Counted from the stretch's first letter, positions 34,785 to 46,750 are shown. The stretch is 64,000 bases of DNA from Trichodelitschia bisporula (GCA_010356995.1 ML996703.1:310001-374000), one strand, 5' to 3'. Notes: a model not told the origin generated them from the letters alone. Numbers and translations: made by a program.

Positions 34785-35056
34785 TCGGCATGCCGACCGG
34801 GGGGCGGCATTCTGCAGGGTCCCAGCAGATGCGGCTGTTGGCATTGAACTGCTGGACCAATCCGACTACTGCGATATCGTATTTGCCGGATTTGAGTCCT
34901 CTGAGCTGGTGATACCGGATCGCATGATGAAGCCGGCGAACGGGCGCTTTGGTGGACCGCTGAAGGCTTTCGAGGAGTTTCAACACGTCTCTCGCAGGAG
35001 GGCTCTTTGCACAAGCCCCCTCCTATCTTTGGGCTGTCTTCTGCTAATCATTCGTG
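34785..35056 (+). pseudogene. Coding-like orphan fragment
   Basis: An open + frame just after a TAA reads AFCRVPADAAVGIELLDQSD, then YCDIVFAGFESSELVIPDRM, MKPANGRFGGPLKAFEEF and QHVSRRRALCTSP before a stop. Composition and codon pattern look like protein, but there is no suitable start and no partner exon that I can join. I do not recognise it. It may be an exon of an undetected gene or a remnant. Confidence 0.25.
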
Positions 35057-36348
35057 TCTGACTGTTGGATGGATTGCCGCGGATCCAACTCGGATGGCTT
35101 CAAGCGCAAGTCGCAGCGCTGACAGTTGCCGATGGATAGTAATCCTACAGCTGTAAAGCAAGCTGCCGGCGTTTCAACATACTAAGATGCGGTCAAGGGC
35201 CGTGCCGGCTTCCCGACGCCAGCTAGCCACAACCGTCGCCCTAATTCTTGCCGCAGCATCATCGGCAAACTGTAATTCGACCTCCGAGCTCTATTCCCCT
35301 CCTGTTTTATCAGTCGCTGGTTGAGTTGTACAAGCTCGCTGGGTTGCCGGGGCCACTTTGCTCTTGTCCTAAGGGCCCACATGGCGTTCAAGTCATAGCT
35401 TCTCAACATCAAACCCGCCGTCGAGCTTTGGCATAGCTTTGCAGCTAATGTGCCGCGTAGGACCAGTAGCGCCATCGTGGTTAGATTGAGCCGGCCTCTC
35501 CGCCGCTTGGACTCGCCTCAGATCTGGTCAGCGCCAGATGCCCTGAGATCCAGATAATGCTGGAAACTAGGCCGGGCAGTTCTTCAAACAACGCCCTATC
35601 TCATCGAAGAATAGGGATGAACAATATGCTTTCCCGTTGGTATCAGCGCCAAAAAGTCACGCACAGACGTCGTTCACAACATCGTGCACGAGATGTGCGG
35701 AATAAGGTGCCGGAGTCGACGTCACGTCATCTGAATCGCCCAGCTCCACGCTATTAAGTATGTCTTATGGCGCTTACTATCCAAAATTACTTGTCCTATC
35801 CGTTCCATCTCTTCTTTATATCCTCCACGGGCCACCGCCACCAGGGCCACGCACTCCTGCAGAGATCAACCTTCCAGAATCTCCGTCGCCGCGAGATTAA
35901 TAAGTTGAGGAGGATAATCTCCGCACCCGGGCTTCCCTCCTGGCTAGTAAATGCTCTATAGACCCTTTGTACCGCCAATCAATTAACGTTGCCTGTAGTT
36001 GTGAACCACTCTCCCGCCTTGCACCAAATACCAGCCACTGAGCGTCCTGCCATCGAGTGACCCCCATTGCAATATAGCCCACCCCAGATCATAGCGCAGG
36101 AGCTGAGCCATGCACCGCGGGGCGAGTCCACAGCCATTAGCGTTGAATCGGCGGTCGCTTCGTTTCATACATACACTCCCCAAGGACCGGGGTCAAACGC
36201 ACCCGCACACCTCAGCGGGCAGCACATCATGTGAAACAGCGGAACTTGGGACACGCTGCGGGAGCCGTAGCCGCTTTTTATCGGACCCAGTTCCCCTGGA
36301 TCTCCGCCGCCTGGGTACGCCGCAGTGAAGATCGATCCACGTCCTACC

Positions 36349-36359
36349 ATATATATATA
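36349..36359 (+). promoter_or_regulatory. TATA box of the Zn2Cys6 gene
   Basis: ATATATATATA, 73 bp upstream of the chosen start, followed by a GC-rich purine leader. Confidence 0.5.
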
Positions 36360-36431
36360 CGGCGCGGAGAGCGGATTCGAAGACGAGAACGAAGAACGAA
36401 GAAAGCAGCCCATACAGGGTCCGAGGCTACC

Positions 36432-37703
36432 ATGCCCGCCAAACGGGCGCACAAGAAAAGTCGTAACGGCTGCGGCATTTGTCGTGCCCGCCGCGTCAAG
36501 GTGAGTTTTCAGCACTGCGTCCCCGCTCTCGTTCAGCCTTGCTCATGCCAGCAGTGCGATGAAGTCCACCCCGAGTGCGGACCATGCCGCAAGCACGAGG
36601 TGCGGTGTAACTACGACCGCAGCGTCTTCGTGTCGGCGCGCTCGTCCAGTCAAGGGCAGAGCAGCACCACGAGCTCGAAATCCTACCAACTGTCACCATG
36701 CAGCGAATCCTCACCCATGGGCTTCCTCGACCCGCCGCCCCCCGCCTTCGGCCAGCCCTCCAGCCGCATGCTCGACCTACAGCTCATGAACCACTACACC
36801 TACATGCACCTCATGGGCAGCTGCAAGCACGATCCACGAGTCCGCAAAATGTGGGCCTACGACGTAGTGCAGCGCGCCGTCGGGTGCGACTTCCTCATGA
36901 GCGCCATCCTGTCCTTTTCCTCCATGCACCTGCACATCAACAACCCTTCCGACCGTAAAATGGGCCTGGTGAGCCATTACTACTTCGGCACCAGCCTGCG
37001 GCTTCTCACAGAACAGCTCTCTACTATCGGCCCGCATAATGCAGACCAGGCCTTTGCCGCAAGTATCATGATCCAGTTCCAGACGTTTATGAGCTGGAAG
37101 GATCCGTGTACGCGGCATATGGGCCCGTATGCGCCGCCTGTGCATTGGCTTGAAATGTGCCAGGGTGTGGGCTCGATTCTGCGCACGGCGGCTCAGTGCG
37201 TTGTCAACTCTGTCATGAAGCCGCTGCTCGATGCCAGTCCGGCCGCACTACCCCGCGGTGCGGGCCCGGTGTCCCCGGGCTTCGTCGACGAGGTGGAGAG
37301 CTACTGCCCCGATTTCGCGCGCTTCGGCGAATTCCTCACCGCGGACGCAGCCTCCGAGTCGCCCGACCCGGCGACCGCGGTGGTGCGGGATGTGTTCGAC
37401 ATCATCCACACGCTGTACATCGCGCACGAAGCCGGACAAAACCCAATCGCAACACGACGCCGACTTCTCACATTCCCCAACGCGCTGGATCCGCGGTTTA
37501 TAGAACTTTTGAGGGCGTGTGACCCCAGGGCTATGATTACGCTCGCGCATTACTTTGCGATTATGAAGAAGGCGGATGGGATTTGGTGGTTTATGGGCCG
37601 GCCGGAGTATGAGATTGAGGGGGTTTGGGGGTTGTTGGATGAGAAGTGGAAGCAGTACCTGAGTTGGCCGAGAAAGCTGGTTGCGGGGGGTGGGGGGTTG
37701 TGA
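36432..37703 (+). CDS. Zn(II)2Cys6 fungal transcription factor
   Basis: 405 residues. Exons 36432-36500 and 36555-37703. After splicing the N-terminus reads RNGCGICRARRVKCDEVHPECGPCRKHEVRC, in order the six zinc-binding cysteines; the intron sits inside the binuclear cluster, as in many genes of this family. A Ser-rich linker follows, then a helical middle domain (LDLQLMNHYTYMHLMGS, WAYDVVQRAVGCDFLMSAIL) like the C-terminal regulatory part of the sterol-uptake regulator (UPC2-like) group. The 54-bp intron is stop-free in frame; retaining it would separate the cysteines and spoil the cluster. The target is unknown, and no biosynthetic cluster surrounds it. Confidence 0.88.
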   Translation: MPAKRAHKKSRNGCGICRARRVKVSFQHCVPALVQPCSCQQCDEVHPECGPCRKHEVRCNYDRSVFVSARSSSQGQSSTTSSKSYQLSPCSESSPMGFLDPPPPAFGQPSSRMLDLQLMNHYTYMHLMGSCKHDPRVRKMWAYDVVQRAVGCDFLMSAILSFSSMHLHINNPSDRKMGLVSHYYFGTSLRLLTEQLSTIGPHNADQAFAASIMIQFQTFMSWKDPCTRHMGPYAPPVHWLEMCQGVGSILRTAAQCVVNSVMKPLLDASPAALPRGAGPVSPGFVDEVESYCPDFARFGEFLTADAASESPDPATAVVRDVFDIIHTLYIAHEAGQNPIATRRRLLTFPNALDPRFIELLRACDPRAMITLAHYFAIMKKADGIWWFMGRPEYEIEGVWGLLDEKWKQYLSWPRKLVAGGGGL

Positions 37704-38753
37704 GATGGGGTTTGGGGGATGCTGATGGTGGTTGGACTCGGTGTTGGAGAAAAGACGACGCTGGAAAGGGTCCGGGATACCACTTGATGGCATACAGCGA
37801 GCACTGCCGGAGTCTTCCATCTCAACATCAACTTCAACCCATCGGCAGAGGACCAACACAGGAAGTCTTCAACGAGACTCGCCGAAGCCGAAGGACAGGA
37901 TCAGAGGATTGAAGCAAAGCGCGGAGTTCAATTCTGGGTGGGAAAATTGCTTGATCGGCGCTGGTAAGATGCCATTTCCTTGGTGCACGGAAGGAGCTGG
38001 AATGGACAGGACAGGCGCATGGGATTCGGAGATGGGGTTCGCCATTTGGTGCCCCGTGAGGAGCCAGTTACGAATGATAACGGCCGCAGGCGAGATTGTA
38101 GGATTAAGAGAGAAGCTGAGTTGAGCTGAGGCCTCGACTTGGTGATGCCAATGAGACATCTACACTGCCTATTTGCTTTCACCACCCACTCCACCACCAA
38201 GTCCAAATCCCCTGCTCGAGCTCCATTAACACACCAGCGTCCCGAACTACCGTTCTCCCTCCCCGATCCCCTCTCACCTACCCCTCCCCCTCACCCCACC
38301 CACGTGCAACCCCTCCCCCTCCCCCAACCCCTTCCAGAACCCCCTTCCCCGCATCTCGCTACCACATTCCACACCCCAGTTCCATCAAGTACCAAGCCCT
38401 AAACCCACCGGGTCGCTTCTGCGCTTGCCCTGATTGGCCAAAGGGCAATCTACGCTGTATACGGAGCGAATGCGATCCCGCGCGCTGCTTTGGGCGAGGA
38501 GTGGCGCGCGGTGGCGGAATCAGGGAGGGATCGAGGAGGGATCGAGGTAGGATCGATCGGGTGGGAGATTAGGGGTGGTTGCGGCGCGGTTTGGCTGTGG
38601 GGGGGCGAGGGGCGTGGAGGTGTGCTGCGGGTTTGCTGGGAGTGTACTGGCCGAAAGCTGGAGAATGAAGAGCGCGTCTTCCGGGTATCATTCGTATCTT
38701 CGTGCAACAGGCCTAGAGATCTTGCGTCCTCGCAGCCGTGAGCCTCGCTGGCA
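37704..38753. other. Zn2Cys6 / CENP-O convergent gap
   Basis: 1.05 kb. 38200-38400 is CT-rich low complexity. Open frames there are repetitive in composition. No gene supported. Confidence 0.45.
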
Positions 38754-39554
38754 CTAAGCTCTCCGCCGCATACTCCCACCTCGAACAGGCTTATAGGGAA
38801 CAACCTCCGGAATCGTGACAGCCTCAATCCCGCCGTCAACCCCCAAGCGCAGCCTCTTGACATCTCCACCCTCAAACCTAACCTCCACCTCTCGCGCAGC
38901 TTCATCGCACCCCTCAACCCCCTCAACCCCAAACTCCCCCCCTCCCGTCCCCACCCACTCCCTCAACACCCCAACCATCTCCCCCCTCTTGACCAGTGAC
39001 ACACACTCCCTCCTAACCCCCCTCGCAAACCCCTCCAAGTCCCCTCCCCCCTTCCTCCTCAAGTACTTCTGCTCCAACCCCGCAAGCGGCACACTCTCCG
39101 GCAGCGTATGCCTCAGCACCCTGACCCCCTCTCCATCCTGCCCCACCAGAAACACAAACCACGGCACACTGAACCGTCCGCTTCCGGTATCAAACCCTTC
39201 GATCCGTATCCCTACCACTTCGCCCCCGTCCACGGCATTTGGGTCTGGGTCTTGCACCCTGAACAGTGTGAGTCCGGTGCAGGCGCGGTGGATGTTCGCT
39301 GTATTGGTCTCGGTCTGTGCGGTGATAGCGGTGAGGGCTTGGGACGCGCCTGGTAATTGTAGAGAGGCGGTGAGCTCGGTGTGCAGGGCGGGCCAGGACA
39401 GGAGGGTGGTACGGAGGAGGGAGCGGCGGAGGCGTAGGGTGGAGACTGCGGGGTTAGCTGGGTTGAGATTGCGGGGGGAGGGAGGCGTACTTTCTGCGCG
39501 CAGGGCGGTTAGTTCTGCGTCTAAACTCGAGGTATCTGATGGTATGGGATCCAT
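38754..39554 (-). CDS. MCM21: CENP-O/Mcm21 kinetochore protein
   Basis: 251 residues. Exons 39554-39491 and 39445-38754. The N-terminus is a short coiled coil (SLDAELTALRAE). The CENP-O core shows HRACTGLTLFRVQDPDP, GIRIEGFDTGSGRFSVPWFVFLV, LRHTLPESVPLAGLEQKYL and LEGFARGVRRECVSL, in the order typical of the tandem-RWD Mcm21 family. The protein is part of the COMA/CENP-O complex at the inner kinetochore. The intron is 45 bp with a good CTAAC branch site but is stop-free and a multiple of three; retention would add 15 residues. An 85-codon open extension upstream of the chosen ATG is not protein-like. Confidence 0.82.
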   Translation of the reverse strand: MDPIPSDTSSLDAELTALRAESTPPSPRNLNPANPAVSTLRLRRSLLRTTLLSWPALHTELTASLQLPGASQALTAITAQTETNTANIHRACTGLTLFRVQDPDPNAVDGGEVVGIRIEGFDTGSGRFSVPWFVFLVGQDGEGVRVLRHTLPESVPLAGLEQKYLRRKGGGDLEGFARGVRRECVSLVKRGEMVGVLREWVGTGGGEFGVEGVEGCDEAAREVEVRFEGGDVKRLRLGVDGGIEAVTIPEVVPYKPVRGGSMRRRA

Positions 39555-39934
39555 TGTTGGGGTTTGGTGTGGTGTTGTGGAGCGATGACGTTGTGAGGCG
39601 CGTATTGTGCATTGACGCGTCGTGGTGTTGGACGCGTTGATGGGCTTCCGAGGATGACTAAGCAGTGCAAGGCCGATGTCACATGACATATACTTACCCG
39701 GCAAGCTATGAAACCGACCACTGGAAGCTTGGAGCGACATCACGAGGAAATAGTTTGGCAAAAAGAATACAATTGATGGCCATCTATCTATGATAAGCCT
39801 CGCTTGCACAAGACACGAAGATTAACAGCCCCCAACGACCCATAGCCAGTTTTTACCGTAGTTGTGTCTAGATCGCTCCGCCCCTAACGCTGAAGAAGCC
39901 CATCGAACCTAGAACACCTTCAAGCAGAGGACCT

Positions 39935-42271
39935 CTACTCGTAGTCCATCATCTCTTCATCATAAGGAGAACGAGCACCACGAGACGGCGTCCCCGGCGC
40001 CAGGAAACGACGAGGCGTAGGCGTAGCCATCCCCGGATCCGTGAAGGAGCGGCCAGCAGCGCGCCGCGGCGTCGTCGGACTACCACGCGGCCAGGCACTC
40101 ATGGCGCGGATCTGCTCAGCGCGCGCCGTTGAGCGCTGCGTCGGCGTAAGCGAGCCATAGACGTCCGGAGACTGCGCGTTGAAGCCCATGTGGCGCTGAG
40201 AGTGCGGCGTGTGCGGCTGGACGGGCACATCGTCATTCACACGGCGGTTGCGACGAGGCGTCGTGGGGACGTAGTGTTCCTGGCGGACCTCGTGCGGCGC
40301 CATGACGTAGGGGTTGGGCTGCTGCGGGCGGACGAAGGGGTTGCCTTGCTGAGCGCCGAGGTATGGGTTGCCCTCCTGCGCGTACTGGTTGCCGTAGCTA
40401 GTCCCAAAGGCACCCGGATAGGGGCTCTGGCTCTGCGGGAAGGCACTAGGGCCCGAAGCCTGCGGAATCGGAATGCCGGCTGGATTGGCGTAACCCTGCT
40501 CATGCGGAGCGTCGATGAAGCGATGCTCGTAGCCGGGACCAGCGAACGGATTCTGACCGTGCTGTGCGTACTGCGGGACGTCCGGCGGGCCGTAGGCCAT
40601 CTGGTGCTGATCCGGGACAACCAGGGGAGGCCCAAAGCGCCGACCATTCGGAGAGGACACTATCGCGTCGTAGTTGCGCGAAGGAAAGGGCGATCCAGGG
40701 TGATCCGGCCCGGCTTGACGGTTGTAAGAGGCAAGCTGCGGATGCATCACGGGTTGCTGCTTGCGAGGCGTCATCGGGTACCAAGTCCCTTCCAGCTGAG
40801 CATCGAAGCCGCTGGTCGCTTCCTGCGACCGGTAACCCCGAGAGACAAACTCCTTGATGTTCTCGCTGGCATACGGCTTCGCCCACCCGTGGGTTGCCTG
40901 TGAGTTGTTAGCCACTGCTAAAAGAGAGTTCAATAGTATGTTAGGCATACAAGAGCCTTGTCCGCCGAAGAAACCTCGCTGTACATCACCACAAACACCC
41001 GCGTGTAGTCGTTGAGGATGAGGAAGGGAGCAACAGAAATGATATGACCGAACGTCAAGAACTGTCCATGAACGAGCTCAAGTGTAGTGAAAGGCGGTGG
41101 AGCGACGATGACGTTGGCTACGAGAGAGTTTTCATTGTTGTCTACCTTTTTGGCCGGCACCGTTTTGGCGGGCGAGACGGCGGTAAGCGCAGCATGGCGA
41201 CGAGGAGTGCTACCGCCGGACTTCTTGGAGTTGAGACCAAACTGCTTGTAATACAGCTGGTACTTGCTCATCGACTTGGGAAAGTCCTGCAACGTGGTTA
41301 GCCAGGCATTAAGGGGTTCGAGCAAACATACTTGCAACGCCTGCTGGCACTCCCCATAGTACTTGAATTTGACCCAAACGCCCTCGGGCAGCTCATACGC
41401 CTCCTTTTCGAAGCCACCAGGAATGACGACATCGTCGAGCGAGTACTGCTTGAGCGCCTGAATAGCCTCCTCGGGCCTGACCGGCTTGCCGTCGATTCGG
41501 GTGAAGAAGATGGAGCGATGCGCCTTTACAAACTCGACGCGGATCTTGCGACCCCGGACCGTCAGGCCTGCGCCTTGGTTGAACGCCACCTTCGCATGCT
41601 CCTCCTCCTTGAACTGGACGAAGCAGTACGGCATCGCATGGCCGTTACGATGAACGCTAATGTAGCATTCACCAAACTTCTTGAAGGCCACGTAGACCTG
41701 GTCTTCCAGTTGCCTATCGGTGTGGTTGCAGGGAAGATTCCCCACAAACAAACAGGCACTCGGGACGTAGGTCGCTTGCGCCATCTTGCCCGTGAGCTTC
41801 GGGTCAGCCTTGTCTTGAGAGCTAAGCTCTGTGTCTGAAGATTTGATAGTCAGTAAGCGGATTCGAGGGTAGTATGAGTAGAGGGCTTGGGCATACCGCC
41901 GTCGATGCCTAGAACGGGATGCTGAACGCAATGAAAGATGTCGACATCCGAATCGCCCATCTCGACGTCGGGAGCGTGAGACGAAAAGCTGCCAGATGGC
42001 CCGGGTTTGCCAGACACTCCGAAAGCACCAAACGTTGCAGGAGATTTGTTCTGAAGACTAAACGGGATCGGCGCAATCTGACCATATGCTGTGCAATGTT
42101 TAGCGCCAGGCACGAATAACGGAAGATACGCAAGCGAATTCAAACGCCCAGTAAGCGGTTACCTTTGATAGACTTCGAAGAAGTCGCCGCCTCCAGGCCG
42201 GAGGGATTCAGCTTGGCCATGGCTTGGGTCAAGCCCTTGACGTCGGCAGCCTGGTTCGCTTTGTCCGCCAT
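39935..42271 (-). CDS. RRM-containing RNA-binding protein with disordered C-terminus
   Basis: 700 residues. Exons 42271-42163, 42088-41897, 41834-41332, 41286-40951 and 40897-39935. The N-terminal 115 residues are variable. The RRM begins near residue 120 (ACLFVGNLPCNHTDRQLEDQ as RNP2, HAMPYCFVQF as RNP1). A second RRM-like unit follows (RSIFFTRIDGKPVRPEEAI), then a third conserved block around VHGQFLTFGHIISVAPF. The last 320 residues are Gln/Pro/Asn/Gly-rich with repeated NPF/NPY motifs and TPRR basic boxes, a composition common in proteins that form RNA granules. Intron 3 is 45 bp, stop-free and in phase 0. I cannot match it to a named yeast gene. Confidence 0.78.
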
Positions 42272-43101
42272 GCTTCCGGCACAGCGAGCTGTGGTGTGGT
42301 TAGTGATCAGCTTCAGAATGGCATGCTATGTACTCACAAAAGTGGGCGAGCGGGAGTTGCGGGGCGCAGTGGCAACGCGCAGACCGGCAGAACGATTGAA
42401 CTGGGGGCGCGATTGGTGATCTCGTGGTGGAGAGTTCAATAGCGCAGATGATGTGGATGGGTGGTGGAAAAAGAGAAGTGGAGAAATTCAAAGGTATATA
42501 AACGGTGGGGTGAAGGTAAAGGCTTGGAAGGTCAGTGCCGAGTGAGCTTGCGGGGATTTTGCAATGATGAATGCGGAAGGAAAGGGGGTCCTGCAAAAGG
42601 TTCTTGAAAATATTGCCAAGGACTTCTCCAGCTCATCGTCGCTATGAAACGAAGTCATATGGGACGAATGCCGACTTGCTGAAAGATGTTGAGAATGGAT
42701 ACGCACCTGTTAAGACACGTTCTCCGGTCCCACGCTCATATCCTGTACCACTTTAGATTTCTTAACACAATGATGGGGGAAGGAGAAACTCACTAAATAT
42801 AAACAATATATCATAGCCAAAAGTATACTTCAGTGAAGCCTGCTTCACATCGCCCAAAACTGTTTGTCTCCGTGATGGGGATCGGTAACCGAACTTGCAG
42901 TTAAACAAGTTCCCGAGGACGTCGGAAACCCGAGTGGGGATTGAGGGGAGCGAATCTCCAAGAGGCTCTGGCTCGTTAGTGACCGTGATGGGGAGTAAGG
43001 GGGCTTTATTGCCAGTCATCATGTATGTCGCGTTCCTGAATATAGCTATTCAGAAAGAGATTTGGAGAAGTGGAGAGGATCGAGTGTGGAGTCTGAACCG
43101 A
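42272..43101. other. RRM gene promoter and DUF7704 3' region
   Basis: 830 bp. No gene seen. 42490-42505 holds a TATAAA-like run in + orientation. Confidence 0.45.
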
Positions 43102-43633
43102 CTACTTAGATTTGAGCTCGCTTTTTGTACTGTGCTGTTCCTTTGTGGAGGGAGAGCCGCCGAAGAATCCAGCCAAGAAAAAAGTCCGCACGGCGAAGAG
43201 CACGGCCGTTATTCCGATATTTCCCCAGGTCACTGGGTTCCACGAGGCAAAGCCTAGCGACTTCTCCCAGCCAAGAGCATAAAGGGTCAAGCCGACGTGG
43301 CCGATATCTCCAAGCCATAACGCCCAGATATATGCGCGCACGACGCTGAGTTCTCGGGTAGTGTTCAAGACGAAGACCCCGACAAGCCCAAGCAGGAGAT
43401 AACAGTTTCCAAGCTGCCATGCTAGAAGCCGTGAAGTAGCGTCCGTTCCCAGAGGATACTTCTGATCAAGCTGCCCAGAGATGAAGTAGTCGGGTGTGAG
43501 CATGGGGGCGAGGAATCCCGCAACTCTGGGTAACAATCAGTGACCGATTTCTTGAGCATCTGGGAGCATACAGTGAAATTGGCTCGAGGACACAAAATAC
43601 TAAAAAGGGAATTGGTGCCAGAAGCGATGCCAT
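43102..43633 (-). CDS. DUF7704-type four-helix membrane protein
   Basis: 161 residues. Exons 43633-43572 and 43525-43102. Four hydrophobic segments: SLLAPIPFLVFCVLEPISLV (interrupted by the 46-bp intron), LLAWQLGNCYLLLGLVGVFV, VVRAYIWALWLGDIGHVGLT and TWGNIGITAVLFAVRTFFLA. The pattern, with EPIS near the start and W..GDIGH in the third helix, fits the fungal DUF7704 group, which resembles EXPERA-like membrane proteins. Function unknown. The tail is Lys/Ser-rich. An upstream in-frame ATG at 43687 would add 18 residues. Confidence 0.75.
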
Positions 43634-44174
43634 TTTATCCGCAAAGTGAGGAATTTCTCTTCGAGAAGTCGATGGTACAATTGGCACCTGGTTCGAGCTA
43701 GAAAGAGCACACCGGCTTTCGTTGTTATTTCAATATCTGTTCGACACAATGCAGCCTCAATAGCACTGTGACAGGTAGCACACTGCTTCAGAGCAAATCT
43801 AACTTGAATTGATCGTGAAAAGGTAGAGAGTCAGACTTGGGATATGTCAGAGTTAAGACGTGAAGTCCAACCCCCTGGTGATTGCCAAGAAACATGGGAC
43901 GGTCCCGACCCGCAACCCTGGCGGCTTGGGCGTCATGCCCCATTCGGCCGTTTGCGCACTGCGGGGAGGGAAAGCGTGATATCACAGGGCGGGGGTGAGG
44001 AGCGGGGGATGAGTAAGGGCCGTGGGCTGGCAGGGAACTATTTTCAACCACACCAAGTCCGCATCGTGACATTCTTTCTCTCTATCCACGCTACCTCGAG
44101 GCATCCGACACCTTAGCGTACATTGTGCACCCCGTCACAGTTACCGCAATCGCAAACCCCACTCCATTGCCAGC
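43634..44174. other. DUF7704-SNX3 divergent promoter region
   Basis: 540 bp between divergent starts. No gene seen. Confidence 0.5.
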
Positions 44175-44790
44175 ATGAGCCCTCCTACACCCCAGAAAAC
44201 GGGCGCGGCGAAGGGAATCTTCTCCACGCCGCCCACGAACCCCCATCTCGCGCACATGGCCACGCTGCCCGACGCACGACAACAGAGCTACGAGGAGATC
44301 TACGGGCCGCCAGAGAACCTGCTGGAGATTGAGGTATGGCTTGATCTGCAGCGGGATGGCGCGGTCGAACAAACTAACCGCGCTAGGTGCGCGATCCTCG
44401 GACGCACGGCACCGGCCGCCACATGTACACGGACTACGAGATCTATGTCGTGACGAACATTCCTGCCTTCAAGCTCAAGCAATCGTCGGTGCGCCGCCGC
44501 TACTCGGATTTCGAGTATTTCCGCGACATGCTGGAGCGCGAGTCTGCTCGCGTGACCATTCCCCCGCTCCCCGGCAAGGTGTTTACAAACCGGTTCAGTG
44601 ACGATGTGATTGAGCATCGCCGTGAGGGATTGCAGCAGTTCTTGAGGATTGTGGCTTCGCATCCGCTGCTGCAGACGGGGAGCAAAGTCATGGCGGCCTT
44701 CGTGCAAGGTACGATCCCGCCTTGGAAACATCTGCTCAGTCAACTAACGAAGTTGGCATAGATCCGAACTGGGACAAGAACTCGTGGTAA
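44175..44790 (+). CDS. SNX3: Sorting nexin-3 (Snx3/Grd19)
   Basis: 169 residues. Exons 44175-44333, 44387-44708 and 44762-44790. It is essentially a PX domain, with [20 protein letters not shown], then [14 protein letters not shown], whose RRYSDF contacts PI3P, and [12 protein letters not shown], the PxxP-containing loop, then [21 protein letters not shown]. Snx3 binds endosomal PI3P and, with retromer, recycles cargo to the Golgi. The final exon codes for only nine residues after the junction (DPNWDKNSW). Length agrees with yeast Grd19/Snx3. Confidence 0.93.
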
Positions 44791-45315
44791 GGAAGTTCAC
44801 TGGGCGATATGCGCATACGCAGCGTTCATTCTGCCCCGTCTTCACAATGCGGTACACATTCACGTCGTTCCGGGTTCATAACACATGCATGGCGCTGAGC
44901 TTGGATGAGGCTCAAGTACCTGCGCGGCAGTTCTTTGTTTATATTGCAGGTTCGATGGCAAGCGGGGTGTCTGGTTTCTGCGTCCTTTCTTGTTGGAGTC
45001 GTTGGAGAGCCGGAGTCGATGAGGAGTAAGTCATCCTTGTGCTCTGTAGCCTTGTTTGCTCAGTCAGTGAATTGAAGCGGTCCGAAGTTCAATACAACCT
45101 GTTGTCCACTCTCGAGTCTTCTAGCTTCTCTGTCTTAGGGGAATGGCAAAGTTAACGACTCATATGTCCATCCATTTACCCGAAAACACAACTCTACGCA
45201 TGCGATCATATCCTCTTCCAACCGTCACCAGATTCCACCTCCCCGGAGCAGAAATCATCACAACATAGGTATTGTGAAGTTGCAGAGGTAAATCTTGATC
45301 AAGTCGTTCTTATTC

Positions 45316-45642
45316 CTACTGATGAGATCTACTGCACCCGCATCTAGAGCCCACTTGTGGTTGGTTCTGGGTTTCGCCTCGGTGAGTAGGACGAGACTGA
45401 GCTGAACTCGAGCAACAAGTATGTCCACCCCGGCAAGCCATGTAAGCACCCTCCAACGGCTCCCAATAGTCGGCTGTCCAAGCACCGCAACACATGCGGC
45501 GCACCTCCTTCTGCCACTCCAGCAAAGCGACCGGCTCGCGGCTCGACCCGGTCCACCGGACGTGGCATACCTGCCGCTTCCCCGTGGTGTGAGTTTCGTT
45601 GATTATGTTGTCCTCAATGGTCTGGCTGTCATCAAGGAGCAT
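45316..45642 (-). CDS. Possible Cys-containing orphan ORF
   Basis: From an ATG at 45642 the frame reads MLLDDSQTIEDNIINETHTT, then KRQVCHVRWTGSSREPVALL, EWQKEVRRMCCGAWTADYWE and PLEGAYMACRGGHT. The frame is open further upstream to a TCTAG acceptor-like site near 45690. The preceding minus frame (45690-46061) reads FLVTPPIFRGEALHSHLAPA, so a two-exon small protein is possible, but no junction gives matching phase. Cysteine spacing and size would fit a small secreted protein; that is speculation. Not recognised. Confidence 0.25.
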   Translation of the reverse strand: MLLDDSQTIEDNIINETHTTGKRQVCHVRWTGSSREPVALLEWQKEVRRMCCGAWTADYWEPLEGAYMACRGGHTCCSSSAQSRPTHRGETQNQPQVGSRCGCSRSHQ

Positions 45643-46750
45643 GCCCGTGTGATAGTTGCGCGACGTGAGTGGGCGCGATTGGCGACACTCTAGAAGTAGG
45701 ATCCACTCATCAATTTACAAATCAGTCCATCATTCCATCTCATCAGCGCAGCAAGGAGGAAAGCAAGTGAGGGGAAGATGCCGGCCCGGGTTCTTCGTAC
45801 TGCTTGAGGAGGGAGAATGCGGACAGCTGGGACGTCGAAGCTTTCGATGCTCCCGGCATAACCGTCAGCTTCCATTGTAGCGTTTGGAGAGGTGTGGATG
45901 GAAACCCAATGCCCGTCCTGACGGCTCGCAACAAAAGCCGGGGCCAAATGGCTGTGCAATGCCTCTCCCCGGAAAATGGGCGGAGTGACTAGGAATGAGG
46001 CAGTGATTTGGGCTTTTTGTGGTGCCTGGGGTGGCTGTATGGTTGCAGTAGTGATTCCCAAGGCCTGGTGGGAGTATCAAGGTGGTGGACATGATCAGCG
46101 TAGAGATGGTGGAGACGTTCGCCGGCCCGAACATGGACCTCTCAAGGCCGCTTATGCCAGTGGCGCAGCTTTACACGTAGGGCGAAATTGCAAATGCGCG
46201 AAAGGGTGCGATGAGGGGAAGAGCCCGACCTTGACCGTCCATGAAAGCGTGCCCCATGGTGCACAAGTGCTTCCGGGGGTGTGATCCGGAGGGTATTGCG
46301 GCGAGCAGCAGGCAAGTCTTCATGACCACCGAGATCTGCGCATGACCACCAAAATCTGAGCAAAACCACGACCAGATCCGCCAGAAGAAGAAGAAAATCC
46401 CCATATTCACGCCCAGTATCCCGTAGGAAGTTGACCACATGGCCGCGGTACCGATACTGCGCACCACGCACCTTTCGTACTTCGATATGGACGTGTATCC
46501 GCGCAATGAGCATCTCCTCAACCTGCCACCCGAACCCGACCTCAGGATGGCAGGAAAGAAAGGGAAAAAGAGAGGTCGAGGTCGTTTTCAAGAATCTGGC
46601 CGTCCGCCGTCAAGGCCCGGTCTGACTGCATCGGAGTGCCCACGAACGAGCTAGAAGGAGAAGGGAAGCGCACAGCTCCACTGCTTCGCCTTGGTGTTGC
46701 TGTGAGGCACCATGGAGACCATGGACGGCGCCGCGATACTGAGTGAGAGG

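Larger units (their letters stand above)
34354..36431. other. Gene-poor 2.1 kb upstream of the Zn2Cys6 gene
   Basis: AT-richer than the flanks. One coding-like frame without an early ATG lies at 34785-35056 (separate entry). Otherwise nothing recognised apart from the promoter of the downstream regulator. Confidence 0.45.
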
